A stretch of 64,000 bases of DNA from Arthrobacter sp. MAHUQ-56 (lineage in GTDB: Bacteria; Actinomycetota; Actinomycetes; Actinomycetales; Micrococcaceae): the NCBI RefSeq assembly GCF_019710585.1, contig NZ_JAIFZQ010000010.1:124001-188000 (forward strand), given 5' to 3'. Made by a program: the position numbers and the translations under genes. How positions within the stretch are numbered: position 1 is the first letter of the stretch; every line of letters starts with the position of its first letter. Under the pieces are notes generated by a model. That model ran no database searches. It was not told the origin of the DNA and worked only from the letters and a program-made list of their open reading frames with translations. This document shows, one piece after another, positions 34,805-42,740 of this stretch.

Positions 34805-35739
34805 GTCACCGGCAGGCCGTGGGCTTCATGGAGCGCCTCCACCGTCCCCCTGAAGTGGCGCCGGCCCGACCGCGGATTCCACGCAACGAAGGTGGAACGC
34901 TTCCACGCACCCGCTCCGCCTTGCTCCGTGCTGATTTCCAGCGCAACGCGGCACGGAAGGAACACGGGCGCTTCGAAATCCACGTCCCAGGCAAAGGAGT
35001 CCCCCCGGGCGGGGCCCACGTCTGCGAGCGCCCGGGAGGCAAGGTACATGCCGTGGGCGATGGAACGCCGCATGCCCAGTGCCTTGGCGGACAGAACGCT
35101 GAGGTGGATCGGGTTGAAGTCCCCCGACACCGCGGCGTACGCCCGGCCAGTATCCACCCCCAGGTGCCACAGGGCGGTGGGATCGGGCGCTGAGAAGTCG
35201 GCTTTCGGCTCGGCAGCGGAGGCTTTATCGATTCCCGGCAGGAAAACGCCCTTGGCCAGGTACGTGGAAACCCCCCGCCAGTGCACACGGCCGGTCCCTG
35301 CCGGGCCCACTTCCACCACGACGTCCACCTGCGTGCCGGCCCGGTGCCCGCGCAGGTTCTCCACCCGGGCGGTGGCATCCAGGAGATCCGTGAACACCAG
35401 CGGCGAGCGCTGTTCAATGCTGTTCCGCACGTGGATCATGCCGAGCAGGGGCAGCGGAAAGTCGTCGCGGTTCAGCACGCTCATGGCCAGGGGAAAGGCG
35501 AGGGCGTGGATGAAGCCGGCAGGCAGGACGTCGCTGGCGGTCTCGCCGATCAGGTGCTGGTATGCCGTGAGGTTTTCGACGTCGACCTTGACCCCCCTGA
35601 CCTCATGCCCTTCAGCGGGAAGGGTGGCGGTGTCGTGCGCGCCCAGAAGCCTCCGCCGCGCAGCCTGCGCGGCAGCATTGACATAGAGCTTGGACAAGGA
35701 CGGCATCTCGGGGAGGATCACCGTCTGCGGCAGCGTCAT
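34801..35739 (-). CDS. MaoC-family (R)-enoyl-CoA/ACP hydratase, HtdX-like
   Basis: 312-residue double hot-dog enzyme from the ATG at 35739, which overlaps the FabG4-like stop as ATGA. The C-terminal hydratase motif is visible as SGDFNPIHLSVLSAKALGM and RSIAHGMYLASRALADVG (Asp and His catalytic). The N-terminal half is a degenerate hot dog. In Mycobacterium tuberculosis the HtdX (Rv0241c)-FabG4 (Rv0242c)-FadA2 (Rv0243) genes lie together and this order is kept here. It would hydrate enoyl thioesters in a fatty-acid elongation or oxidation cycle. The stop codon overlaps that of the FUSC gene. Confidence 0.9.
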   Translation of the reverse strand: MTLPQTVILPEMPSLSKLYVNAAAQAARRRLLGAHDTATLPAEGHEVRGVKVDVENLTAYQHLIGETASDVLPAGFIHALAFPLAMSVLNRDDFPLPLLGMIHVRNSIEQRSPLVFTDLLDATARVENLRGHRAGTQVDVVVEVGPAGTGRVHWRGVSTYLAKGVFLPGIDKASAAEPKADFSAPDPTALWHLGVDTGRAYAAVSGDFNPIHLSVLSAKALGMRRSIAHGMYLASRALADVGPARGDSFAWDVDFEAPVFLPCRVALEISTEQGGAGAWKRSTFVAWNPRSGRRHFRGTVEALHEAHGLPVT

Positions 35740-37076
35740 GCCCCCACCAGGTTCTGCCCGCACACCCGCAGCACCTCTCCGTTGATACCGCCGGCGGCGT
35801 CGCTGGCAAGGAACGCAATCGTTTCCGCTACATCGGATGGCAGGCCGCCTTGCTGCAACGAGTTCAGGCGGCGGGCCACCTCCCGGACTGCAAAGGGAAT
35901 GCGTGCGGTCATCTCGGTTTCAATGAAGCCTGGGGCGACGGCGTTGATGGTTCCGCCGCGGGCAGCCAGCAGCGGTGCGGTGGCGTGGACCATTCCCATC
36001 ACTCCCGCCTTCGAGGCCGCGTAGTTGGTCTGCCCGCGGTTTCCCGCGATACCGCTGGTGGAGGCAACCGAAACGATGCGCGGGGAAGAGCGGAAGTGCT
36101 CCGATGCCAGCAGGGCCTCGTTGATCCGGAGCTGGGCGGCAATGTTGATGTTGATGACCGAACTCCATCGGGCCTGGTCCATGTTCGCAAGGAGCTTGTC
36201 CCGCGTGATCCCTGCATTGTGGACCACGATGTCCAGCCGGCCGTGCCGCTGCACTGCGTGGTCGAGAATCCGCTGCCCGGCGTCGGCCGCACTGATGTCC
36301 AGCTGCAGGGCCGTGGCCCTCACCCCGTTGGCCACGGCCGCCAGCTGGTCACCTGCCGCCGGGATGTCCACGAGGACCAGGGTGGCGCCGTCGCGGTGCA
36401 GCGTGCGGGCAATCTGGGCGCCGATGCCGCGCGCCGCACCGGTCACAACAGCCACTTTCCCGGCTAGTGGCTTTTCGGGGTCGCCGGGTAGTTCGCCGTG
36501 TTCGCTGGAGACCGTCAGGAACTGTCCGTCCACGAACGCCGACCGGCCGGAGAGGAAGAACCGGATGGCACCGAGCGAGCTGGGGCTGGTCGGGGGCAGC
36601 CCGTCCGCCAGCAGCACACCATTGCCCGTTGCTCCGGCGCGCAGCTCTTTCGCGAGTGACCGCAGGAAGCCGTCCACCCCCTGCCGTGCCGCAGCAGACG
36701 CAGGAGAGGAGGCTTCCGACGCTGGGTGGGATACCGTGATGACGCGGCCGCCCGGCCGCAGGTCGCGCAGGGAGGCGGCGGCAGCCAGCACAGGCTTTTC
36801 GAGGTCTGCCGGATGCTCCAGTTCGTCCAGGACCAGGATGATGGCCCCCAGCTTCTCCGCCGGGACGGCATGCCGCCGGACGTCCAGGTTCCAGGACAGC
36901 AGTTCGGCGGCGAGCTTGTCCGCACCGGCCGTGCTTCCCTGTACGACGACCGGACCGGTGACCAACGGCTGGCCCGGCTCGTAGCGGCGAAGGGCCACCG
37001 GCTGCGGCAAGCCAAGCTTCTTAGCGAGGCTCCGGGCCGGGCCGCTGCTGACCAATTGGGTGTATGTATCTGTCAT
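35736..37076 (-). CDS. fabG4: High-molecular-weight 3-oxoacyl-thioester reductase, FabG4-like
   Basis: 446-residue short-chain reductase with an extra N-terminal flavodoxin-like domain (about 1-200), as in mycobacterial FabG4, which prefers NADH and CoA thioesters. The C-terminal SDR domain has VTGAARGIGAQIARTL, VVHNAGITRDKLL, SVASTSGIAGNRGQTNYAASK with the Ser-Tyr-Lys triad, and APGFIETEMTARI. It ends IAFLASDAAGGINGEVLRVCG. It is coupled to the downstream MaoC gene (ATGA) and follows the thiolase gene by 9 bp, so three genes form one operon. Confidence 0.94.
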   Translation of the reverse strand: MTDTYTQLVSSGPARSLAKKLGLPQPVALRRYEPGQPLVTGPVVVQGSTAGADKLAAELLSWNLDVRRHAVPAEKLGAIILVLDELEHPADLEKPVLAAAASLRDLRPGGRVITVSHPASEASSPASAAARQGVDGFLRSLAKELRAGATGNGVLLADGLPPTSPSSLGAIRFFLSGRSAFVDGQFLTVSSEHGELPGDPEKPLAGKVAVVTGAARGIGAQIARTLHRDGATLVLVDIPAAGDQLAAVANGVRATALQLDISAADAGQRILDHAVQRHGRLDIVVHNAGITRDKLLANMDQARWSSVININIAAQLRINEALLASEHFRSSPRIVSVASTSGIAGNRGQTNYAASKAGVMGMVHATAPLLAARGGTINAVAPGFIETEMTARIPFAVREVARRLNSLQQGGLPSDVAETIAFLASDAAGGINGEVLRVCGQNLVGA

Positions 37077-37085
37077 GCGGGCCCC

Positions 37086-38444
37086 CTACAGCGATTCGAG
37101 GATTGCGACGACGCCCTGGCCGCCGGCGGCACACACGGATACCAGCCCGCGGGCAGGCCGGCCGTTGGAGTTCCCCTTGGCGTGGAGCATCTTGGCGAGG
37201 GTGGCCACGATGCGCCCGCCGGTCGCCGCGAAGGGGTGGCCGGCGGCCAGCGAGGAACCGTTGACGTTCAGGCGTGAGCGGTCGATGCTGCCGAAGGCAC
37301 CGTCCAGGCCCAGGCGGGTGCGGCCGAATTCGTCATCCTCCCAGGCAGCCAGGGTGCTCAGCACGGTCGCGGCGAAGGCTTCGTGGATTTCAAAGTAGTC
37401 GATGTCGGCCAGGGTGAGGTTGTGGCGGGCCAGCAGCCTGGGGACGGCGAACACCGGCGCCATCAGCAGCCCGTCCTTGCCGTGGACGAAGTCCACCGCT
37501 GCCGCCTCGGCGTCAACCACGGCGGCGAGCTTGGGCAGGTCGCGCGCGTCGGCCCATTCCTCGGACGCCAAGAGGACGGTGGAGGCGCCGTCGGTCAACG
37601 GCGTGGAGTTGCCGGCGGTCATGGTGGCGTCGGCACCAAGATTGCGGCCGAAGACCGGCTTCAGTGAGGCCAGCTTCTCCATGGACGTGTCCGCGCGCAG
37701 GTTGGCGTCCCGGGTCAATCCCCGGTACGGGGTCATCAGGTCGTCAAAGAAGCCGGAGTCGAACGCTGCCCCAAGGTTCCGGTGGCTGTTCAGCGCAAGT
37801 TCATCCTGGGCCTCCCGGGTGATCTTCCACTGCGCCGTGGTGAGCGCCTGGTGCTCGCCCATGGACAGGCCGGTACGGGGCTCCGAGGTGCCCGGTGCCA
37901 GCGGTGCCAGGTCCTTGGGACGGAGCCGGCTGAGGATCTGCAGCCGCTGCGGAAGGGTCTTGGCCCGGTTGAGGTCCAGGATGATCTCGCGGAGGCCCTC
38001 GCTGACCACTACGGGTGCGTCCGATGCCGAGTCGACTCCGCCGGAGATGGCTGAATCGATCTGGCCCAGCTTGATCTTGTTTGCCAGGCCGACCACTGTC
38101 TCAAGGCCCGTGGCGCAGGCCTGCTGGAGGTCGTAGACGGGTGTCTCGGCGGACAACGCGGAACCCAGGACAGCCTCGCGGGTCAGGTTGAAGTCCCTGG
38201 AGTGCTTCAGCACCGCGCCGGCGGCCACCTGGCCGATGCGCTCATCCTGGAGGCCGAAGCGGGCAATCAGCCCGTCCAGCGCTGCGGTGAGCATGTCCTG
38301 GTTGGAAGATTTGGCATAAGCCCCGCCGGCCCGGGCGAACGGGATCCGGTTGCCGCCGACAATCACCGCCCTGCGGGTGGCTGGAACGGTGGTTCCCTGG
38401 GCTGCTGCCCCTGGGCCGGGCACGGACTGTCCGTCAATGGACAT
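37086..38444 (-). CDS. fadA2: Acetyl-CoA C-acyltransferase (thiolase), FadA2-like
   Basis: 452-residue degradative-type thiolase cleaving 3-ketoacyl-CoA. Nucleophile Cys in DLQQACATGLET, His in EIHEAFAATVLS, second Cys in VSVCAAGGQG. It has a strong ribosome site (GAGGAG) before the ATG at 38444. First gene of the thiolase-FabG4-MaoC operon, divergent from a TetR regulator across 61 bp holding an operator. Together with the acyl-CoA oxidase on the other side this gives all steps of a beta-oxidation cycle. Confidence 0.94.
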   Translation of the reverse strand: MSIDGQSVPGPGAAAQGTTVPATRRAVIVGGNRIPFARAGGAYAKSSNQDMLTAALDGLIARFGLQDERIGQVAAGAVLKHSRDFNLTREAVLGSALSAETPVYDLQQACATGLETVVGLANKIKLGQIDSAISGGVDSASDAPVVVSEGLREIILDLNRAKTLPQRLQILSRLRPKDLAPLAPGTSEPRTGLSMGEHQALTTAQWKITREAQDELALNSHRNLGAAFDSGFFDDLMTPYRGLTRDANLRADTSMEKLASLKPVFGRNLGADATMTAGNSTPLTDGASTVLLASEEWADARDLPKLAAVVDAEAAAVDFVHGKDGLLMAPVFAVPRLLARHNLTLADIDYFEIHEAFAATVLSTLAAWEDDEFGRTRLGLDGAFGSIDRSRLNVNGSSLAAGHPFAATGGRIVATLAKMLHAKGNSNGRPARGLVSVCAAGGQGVVAILESL

Positions 38445-38473
38445 GGATAGCTCCTCTGGTCACAAGCGGTTAC

Positions 38474-38506
38474 CGATACCCAGCGTACCTGATACGCTCA
38501 GTATCG
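38474..38506. promoter_or_regulatory. TetR-type operator between the thiolase operon and tetR
   Basis: Three GATAC half-sites: GATAC at 38475-38479 and 38491-38495, and GTATC at 38501-38505. The last two form the palindrome GATAC-GCTCA-GTATC, and CGATAC (38474) mirrors GTATCG (38501-38506). The tetR -10 hexamer TACGCT lies inside the palindrome, so binding would block tetR transcription and probably the divergent operon too. Confidence 0.62.
38493..38498 (+). promoter_or_regulatory. -10 hexamer of leaderless tetR gene
   Basis: TACGCT followed by 7 nt and the GTG at 38506; embedded in the GATAC palindrome, implying autoregulation. Confidence 0.48.
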
Positions 38507-39219
38507 TGAACAACCCGGATACCAGCACCGAACACCAGTCCGGCGCCAGCCCCGACGGCCGGTCCTCGCGCTGGCAGAGCCACCGGGAGGAACGCCGCCG
38601 GGAGCTCATCAAACAGGCGCGCAAAGCCGTGCACGCCCTTGGCAGCGACGCCTCCATGGAGGAGATCGCAACAGCGGCGGGAACGTCCAAATCCGTGTTC
38701 TACCGCTATTTCGGCGACAAGGCAGGGCTGCAACAGGCGGTGGGCGAGGTGGTCCTGAGCCAGATGCAGCACCGCATGCGGGAAGCTGCGCAGGGCGCCC
38801 AGACACCGCGGGAAGGGTTGCTGGCGATGGTCTCGGCCTACCTTCAAATGGCCGACACCAGCCCCAGCGTGTACACCTTTGTCACCAGCCACGCGCCGGG
38901 CGATCCTGGCGGCACGCCGGCGTCCGCGATGGGCAGTGCACTGGGCCACTTCTTCGACGCCGTTGCGGAGATGATCGCCACGCCCATGCGCTCCCACCTG
39001 GGCGGCGGCCGGGAAAACGTCATCGGCTACTGGCCCAAGGCCGCCATCGGCCTGGTGCGGAATGCCGGCGAGCAGTGGCTCAGCACGCCCGACTCCCCCG
39101 CCAAGCCCGACCAGGAAACCATGGCACGCCAGATCACCGCATGGCTGTGCGTAGGCATTGCCCCCGAGCTCACCACGGGCTCACAGACAACAAAGTTATC
39201 CGCCAACGAAGGACTGTGA
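38506..39219 (+). CDS. TetR-family transcriptional regulator of the fatty-acid module
   Basis: 237 residues from GTG at 38506. The HTH is in SDASMEEIATAAGTSKSVFYRYFGDKAGL, typical of TetR proteins, and the C-terminal ligand domain (about 95-215) is variable. It probably senses a fatty acyl-CoA, by analogy with FadR/KstR-type regulators, which is inference from context. The GTG is set by the leaderless -10 spacing; the longer upstream frame would overlap the divergent thiolase start. It is followed after 1 bp by the acyl-CoA oxidase, so the two are one operon. Confidence 0.92.
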   Translation: MNNPDTSTEHQSGASPDGRSSRWQSHREERRRELIKQARKAVHALGSDASMEEIATAAGTSKSVFYRYFGDKAGLQQAVGEVVLSQMQHRMREAAQGAQTPREGLLAMVSAYLQMADTSPSVYTFVTSHAPGDPGGTPASAMGSALGHFFDAVAEMIATPMRSHLGGGRENVIGYWPKAAIGLVRNAGEQWLSTPDSPAKPDQETMARQITAWLCVGIAPELTTGSQTTKLSANEGL

Positions 39220-39220
39220 C

Positions 39221-41335
39221 ATGACTGAAGTAGTGGACCGATCCACCCGCAAGGCATTCCGCCCCGCGGCCAGCCCGGCCGCGGCACACAAATCCGCCGG
39301 CACCCGGCCCGCCGTCGTTGTCGCGGCCCTGGGTGCACAGCTGCTGGGCCGGTGGTCCGCGGTCCGGTTGCAGGCCAGGGAACTCGCCGCGCGGCCGGAA
39401 CTGCACAAGATTGAGGGCCTGACGCACACGGAGCACCGCGCACGGGTGTTCGGCCAGTTGAAGTACCTCGTTGACAACGAGGCCGTGCACCGCGCCTTTC
39501 CCTCTGAGCTGGGCGGGTCCGACGACCACGGCGGCAACATTGCCGGCTTCGAGGAGCTGGTGGTGGCGGACCCGTCCCTGCAGATTAAGGCCGGCGTCCA
39601 GTGGGGGCTGTTCGGCTCCGCGGTGATGCACCTGGGAACCGCTGACCACCACGCCAAGTGGCTGCCGGGCATCATGAGCCTGGACATCCCCGGCTGCTTC
39701 GCCATGACGGAAACCGGCCACGGGTCCGACGTCGCCAGCATCGCCACCACGGCCACCTACGATCCTGCCACCGGGGAGTTCGAGCTCCACACCCCGTTCA
39801 GGGCTGCGTGGAAGGACTACATTGGCAACGCAGCCAATGATGGCCTGGCCGCCGTCGTCTTCGCCCAGCTGGTGACCCGGGGCGTGAACCATGGTGTGCA
39901 CGCGTTCTATGTGGACCTTCGGGACCCGGCCACCAAGGAATTCCTGCCGGGCATCGGCGGCGAAGACGACGGCGTCAAGGGCGGCCTCAACGGCATCGAC
40001 AACGGCCGGCTGCACTTCACCCGTGTACGGATCCCGCGGACCAACCTCCTGAACCGCTACGGCAACGTCGACGCCGATGGAACCTACAGCTCACCCATTG
40101 CCAGCCCCGGCCGGCGCTTCTTCACCATGCTCGGAACCCTGGTGCAAGGCCGGGTTTCGCTGGACGGTGCAGCCGTTGCCGCGTCCAAGGTGGCCCTCAA
40201 GGCCGCCATCCAGTACGCCACCGAACGCCGCCAGTTCAACGCCTCGTCCCACACCGACGAAGAAGTGCTGCTGGACTACCAGCGCCACCAGCGGCGCTTG
40301 TTCACCCGCCTTGCCGCCACCTATGCGGCCAGCTTCGCCCACGAGCAGCTGCTCGGGAAATTTGACGACGTCTTCTCCGGTGCCAATGACACCGACGCGG
40401 ACCGCCAGGACCTGGAGACCCTGGCCGCCGCCCTGAAACCGCTGAGCACCTGGCATGCCCTGGACACCCTTCAGGAGTGCCGGGAAGCCTGCGGCGGAGC
40501 CGGATTCCTGATCGAGAACCGCTTCGCCTCGCTCCGGGCCGACCTGGACGTCTACGCCACCTTCGAAGGCGACAACACGGTGCTGCTCCAGCTTGTGGCA
40601 AAGCGCCTGCTGGCCGACTACGCGAAGGAATTCCGCAACGTCGACTTCGGTGTCCTGGCCCGGTACGTGGTGGGCCAGGCGGCCGGGGCCGCCGTCCACC
40701 GCACCGGCCTGCGGCAGGTGGCCCAGTTCATGGCCGACACCGGTTCGGTCCAGAAGGCCGCCATAGCGCTGCGCGACGAGGAAAGCCAGCGCGCCCTGCT
40801 CACCGACAGGGTCCAGACCATGGTGGCAGAGGCGGCCACCGCGCTCAAAGGCAGCGGCCGGCTGCCGCAGGACAAGGGCGCGGCACTGTTCAACCGGCAC
40901 CAGAACGAACTCATCGAAGCAGCCCAGGCCCATGCTGAACTGCTTCAGTGGGAAGCGTTCACCGATGCACTGCACGGGGTGGAGGATCCGGGAACCAAGC
41001 TGGTCCTGACCTGGCTGCGTGACCTCTTTGGCCTGTCCCTGATCGAAAAGAACCTCTCCTGGTACCTGATGAACGGGCGCCTGTCGATGCAGCGGGCCCG
41101 CACCGTGGGCGGGTACATCAACAGGCTGCTGGAGAAAATCCGCCCGCACGCCCTGGATCTGGTGGAAGCGTTCGGCTACGGCGACGACCATATCCGGGCG
41201 GCCATCGCCACGGGCGCCGAGAAGGAACGGCAGGACGAGGCCCGCGCGCACCTGCGCAGCGAGCGTGCCAGCGGGCAGTCCCCGGTGGATGAGAAGGTGC
41301 TCCTGGCGCGGACGGCAGGCGGGCAGAAGCGCTGA
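39221..41335 (+). CDS. Acyl-CoA oxidase/dehydrogenase family protein
   Basis: 704-residue flavoenzyme resembling peroxisomal acyl-CoA oxidase, longer than the ~380-residue dehydrogenases. It has CFAMTETGHGSDVASIATTA (FAD/substrate region), NGIDNGRLHFTRVRIPRTNLLNR, VQGRVSLDGAAVAASKVAL, and CREACGGAGFLIENR with YATFEGDNTVLLQLVAKRLL. It carries out the first oxidation of beta-oxidation; whether electrons go to O2 or an ETF cannot be told from sequence. The ATG at 39221 follows the tetR stop by 1 bp, with GAAGGA as ribosome site. It is likely the counterpart of the FadE step in the M. tuberculosis cluster. Confidence 0.9.
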   Translation: MTEVVDRSTRKAFRPAASPAAAHKSAGTRPAVVVAALGAQLLGRWSAVRLQARELAARPELHKIEGLTHTEHRARVFGQLKYLVDNEAVHRAFPSELGGSDDHGGNIAGFEELVVADPSLQIKAGVQWGLFGSAVMHLGTADHHAKWLPGIMSLDIPGCFAMTETGHGSDVASIATTATYDPATGEFELHTPFRAAWKDYIGNAANDGLAAVVFAQLVTRGVNHGVHAFYVDLRDPATKEFLPGIGGEDDGVKGGLNGIDNGRLHFTRVRIPRTNLLNRYGNVDADGTYSSPIASPGRRFFTMLGTLVQGRVSLDGAAVAASKVALKAAIQYATERRQFNASSHTDEEVLLDYQRHQRRLFTRLAATYAASFAHEQLLGKFDDVFSGANDTDADRQDLETLAAALKPLSTWHALDTLQECREACGGAGFLIENRFASLRADLDVYATFEGDNTVLLQLVAKRLLADYAKEFRNVDFGVLARYVVGQAAGAAVHRTGLRQVAQFMADTGSVQKAAIALRDEESQRALLTDRVQTMVAEAATALKGSGRLPQDKGAALFNRHQNELIEAAQAHAELLQWEAFTDALHGVEDPGTKLVLTWLRDLFGLSLIEKNLSWYLMNGRLSMQRARTVGGYINRLLEKIRPHALDLVEAFGYGDDHIRAAIATGAEKERQDEARAHLRSERASGQSPVDEKVLLARTAGGQKR

Positions 41336-41372
41336 CCCTGCGGGGCCACGCGTCCTCCGAGGCGCATGAATA

Positions 41373-41413
41373 ACGACGGCGCCGCTCCCCTGCGCGGGGA
41401 GCGGCGCCGTCGT
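41373..41413. terminator. Strong bidirectional terminator
   Basis: Perfect 18-bp stem, arms 41373-41390 and 41396-41413, loop TGCGC. It lies 37 bp after the acyl-CoA oxidase stop and 19 bp after the convergent glgA stop. There is little U-tract on either side, as is frequent in high-GC actinobacteria. Confidence 0.8.
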
Positions 41414-41432
41414 CGTACTGCCGGAGAAACGG

Positions 41433-42638
41433 TCAGCCGGCTGCCGGCAGCACCGAGCGGTACACCTCGAGGGTGGTTTCCGTGATGGATTCCCAGGAGA
41501 AGTGCTTCTCTGCGCGCTCGCGGCCGGCCTGGCCCATGGCGCGGGCACGGGTGGGGTCGGACACCACGTCCGTGAGCGCGGCGGCGAATTCCGTGACGAA
41601 CTTTTCCGGATCCAGCGGCGTGCCGGTGCCGTCGGTGACCTGTTCCAGGTCCACGAGCAGCCCGGTCCGGCCGTGCTCCACCACCTCGGGAATGCCGCCG
41701 GTTGCGCTGGCCACCACGGCCGCCCCGCACGCCATGGCTTCGAGGTTGACGATGCCGAGCGGCTCGTAGATGGAGGGGCAGGCGAACGCCGTGGCGTGGC
41801 TGAGCACCTGGATCAGCTCGTGGCGCGGCAGCATCCGTTCGATGAGCACCACGCCGGTGCGCTGCTTCTGCAGGTCCTCGATCAAGGCGGCGGTCTCGGC
41901 GGCAAGTTCAGGCGTGTCCGCCGCGCCGAGGCACAGGACCAGCTGCACGTCGGCGGGAAGCTTTGCCGCCGCCCGCAGCAGGTAGGGAACGCCCTTCTGC
42001 CGTGTGTTTCTTCCCACAAAGACCACGCTGGGCTTGGCGGGATCGATGCCCAGGGCACGGACGGCGTCGTCGTCTTCGTCACGCTTCCACAGGTCGACGT
42101 CGATGCCGTTGTGCACCACGCGGACCTTCTCCGGGTCGACGTTGGGGTAGCTGCGCAGGATGTCCTGCCGCATGCCTTCGGACACGGCGATGATCGCGGC
42201 CGCAGCCTCGTAGGCCGTCTTCTCCACCCACGACGAGAGGGCGTAGCCGCCGCCAAGCTGTTCGGCCTTCCAGGGGCGCAGCGGTTCCAGGCTGTGGGCG
42301 CTCAGGACGTGCGGAATACCGTGCAGCAGGGACGCAAGATGCCCTGCCATGTTGGCGTACCAGGTGTGCGAATGGACCAGGTCCGCGCCTTCGATGTCCG
42401 GGACGATCCGCAGGTCCACACCGAGCGTCTGCACCGCCGCGTTGGCCGAGCCGAGGTCCTCCGGTACCTGGTACGAGCTCACGGTGGCGCCGTGGTAGTC
42501 AGCGTCGCGGGGAGCGCCGAACGCACGAACCTGCAGGTCAACGTGCTTACTAAGCACCCTGCTCAATTCGGCGACGTGCACCCCGGCGCCACCATAGATC
42601 TCCGGCGGGAACTCTTTAGTCACAATGTCTATTCGCAC
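41433..42638 (-). CDS. glgM: Actinobacterial glycogen synthase/maltose-1-phosphate synthase (GlgA/GlgM)
   Basis: GT4 glycosyltransferase using ADP-glucose. The mycobacterial orthologue makes maltose-1-phosphate for the GlgE pathway and is often annotated glgA. About 401 residues. It has FPPEIYGGAGVHVAELSRVL with donor/acceptor glycine loop, HSHTWYANMAGHL, VVFVGRNTRQKGVPYLL, and CPSIYEPLGIVNLEAMACG with the E-x7-E motif. GTG at 42638 (VRIDIVTKEF) matches the family start; a TTG at 42647 is an alternative. It is divergent from glgC, which makes its donor ADP-glucose. Confidence 0.92.
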   Translation of the reverse strand: MRIDIVTKEFPPEIYGGAGVHVAELSRVLSKHVDLQVRAFGAPRDADYHGATVSSYQVPEDLGSANAAVQTLGVDLRIVPDIEGADLVHSHTWYANMAGHLASLLHGIPHVLSAHSLEPLRPWKAEQLGGGYALSSWVEKTAYEAAAAIIAVSEGMRQDILRSYPNVDPEKVRVVHNGIDVDLWKRDEDDDAVRALGIDPAKPSVVFVGRNTRQKGVPYLLRAAAKLPADVQLVLCLGAADTPELAAETAALIEDLQKQRTGVVLIERMLPRHELIQVLSHATAFACPSIYEPLGIVNLEAMACGAAVVASATGGIPEVVEHGRTGLLVDLEQVTDGTGTPLDPEKFVTEFAAALTDVVSDPTRARAMGQAGRERAEKHFSWESITETTLEVYRSVLPAAG

Positions 42639-42653
42639 ATGACCCAAGGTAGT

Positions 42654-42683
42654 CCTTCACGCATAACTGTTCTAGTGTGAAGG
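42654..42683. promoter_or_regulatory. Inverted repeat in the divergent glgM/glgC promoter region
   Basis: CCTTCAC (42654-42660) mirrored by GTGAAGG (42677-42683), 7-bp perfect arms with a 16-bp spacer, 30 bp overall. TAGTGT (42673-42678), a plausible glgC -10, overlaps the right arm. A dimeric regulator bound here could control both genes. It is also adjacent to a second hairpin AGTCCGG-GCGTA-CCGGACT (42684-42702) in the glgC leader. Confidence 0.55.
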
Positions 42684-42740
42684 AGTCCGGGCGTACCGGA
42701 CTGTCTTGGGGAGTTACGAAGGCGTACAGGAGCGACCACT

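Noticed and set aside
40091..41548. Minus-strand open frame of 485 codons opposite the acyl-CoA oxidase
   Set aside because: Antisense shadow extending through the strong terminator at 41373-41413 and into glgM.
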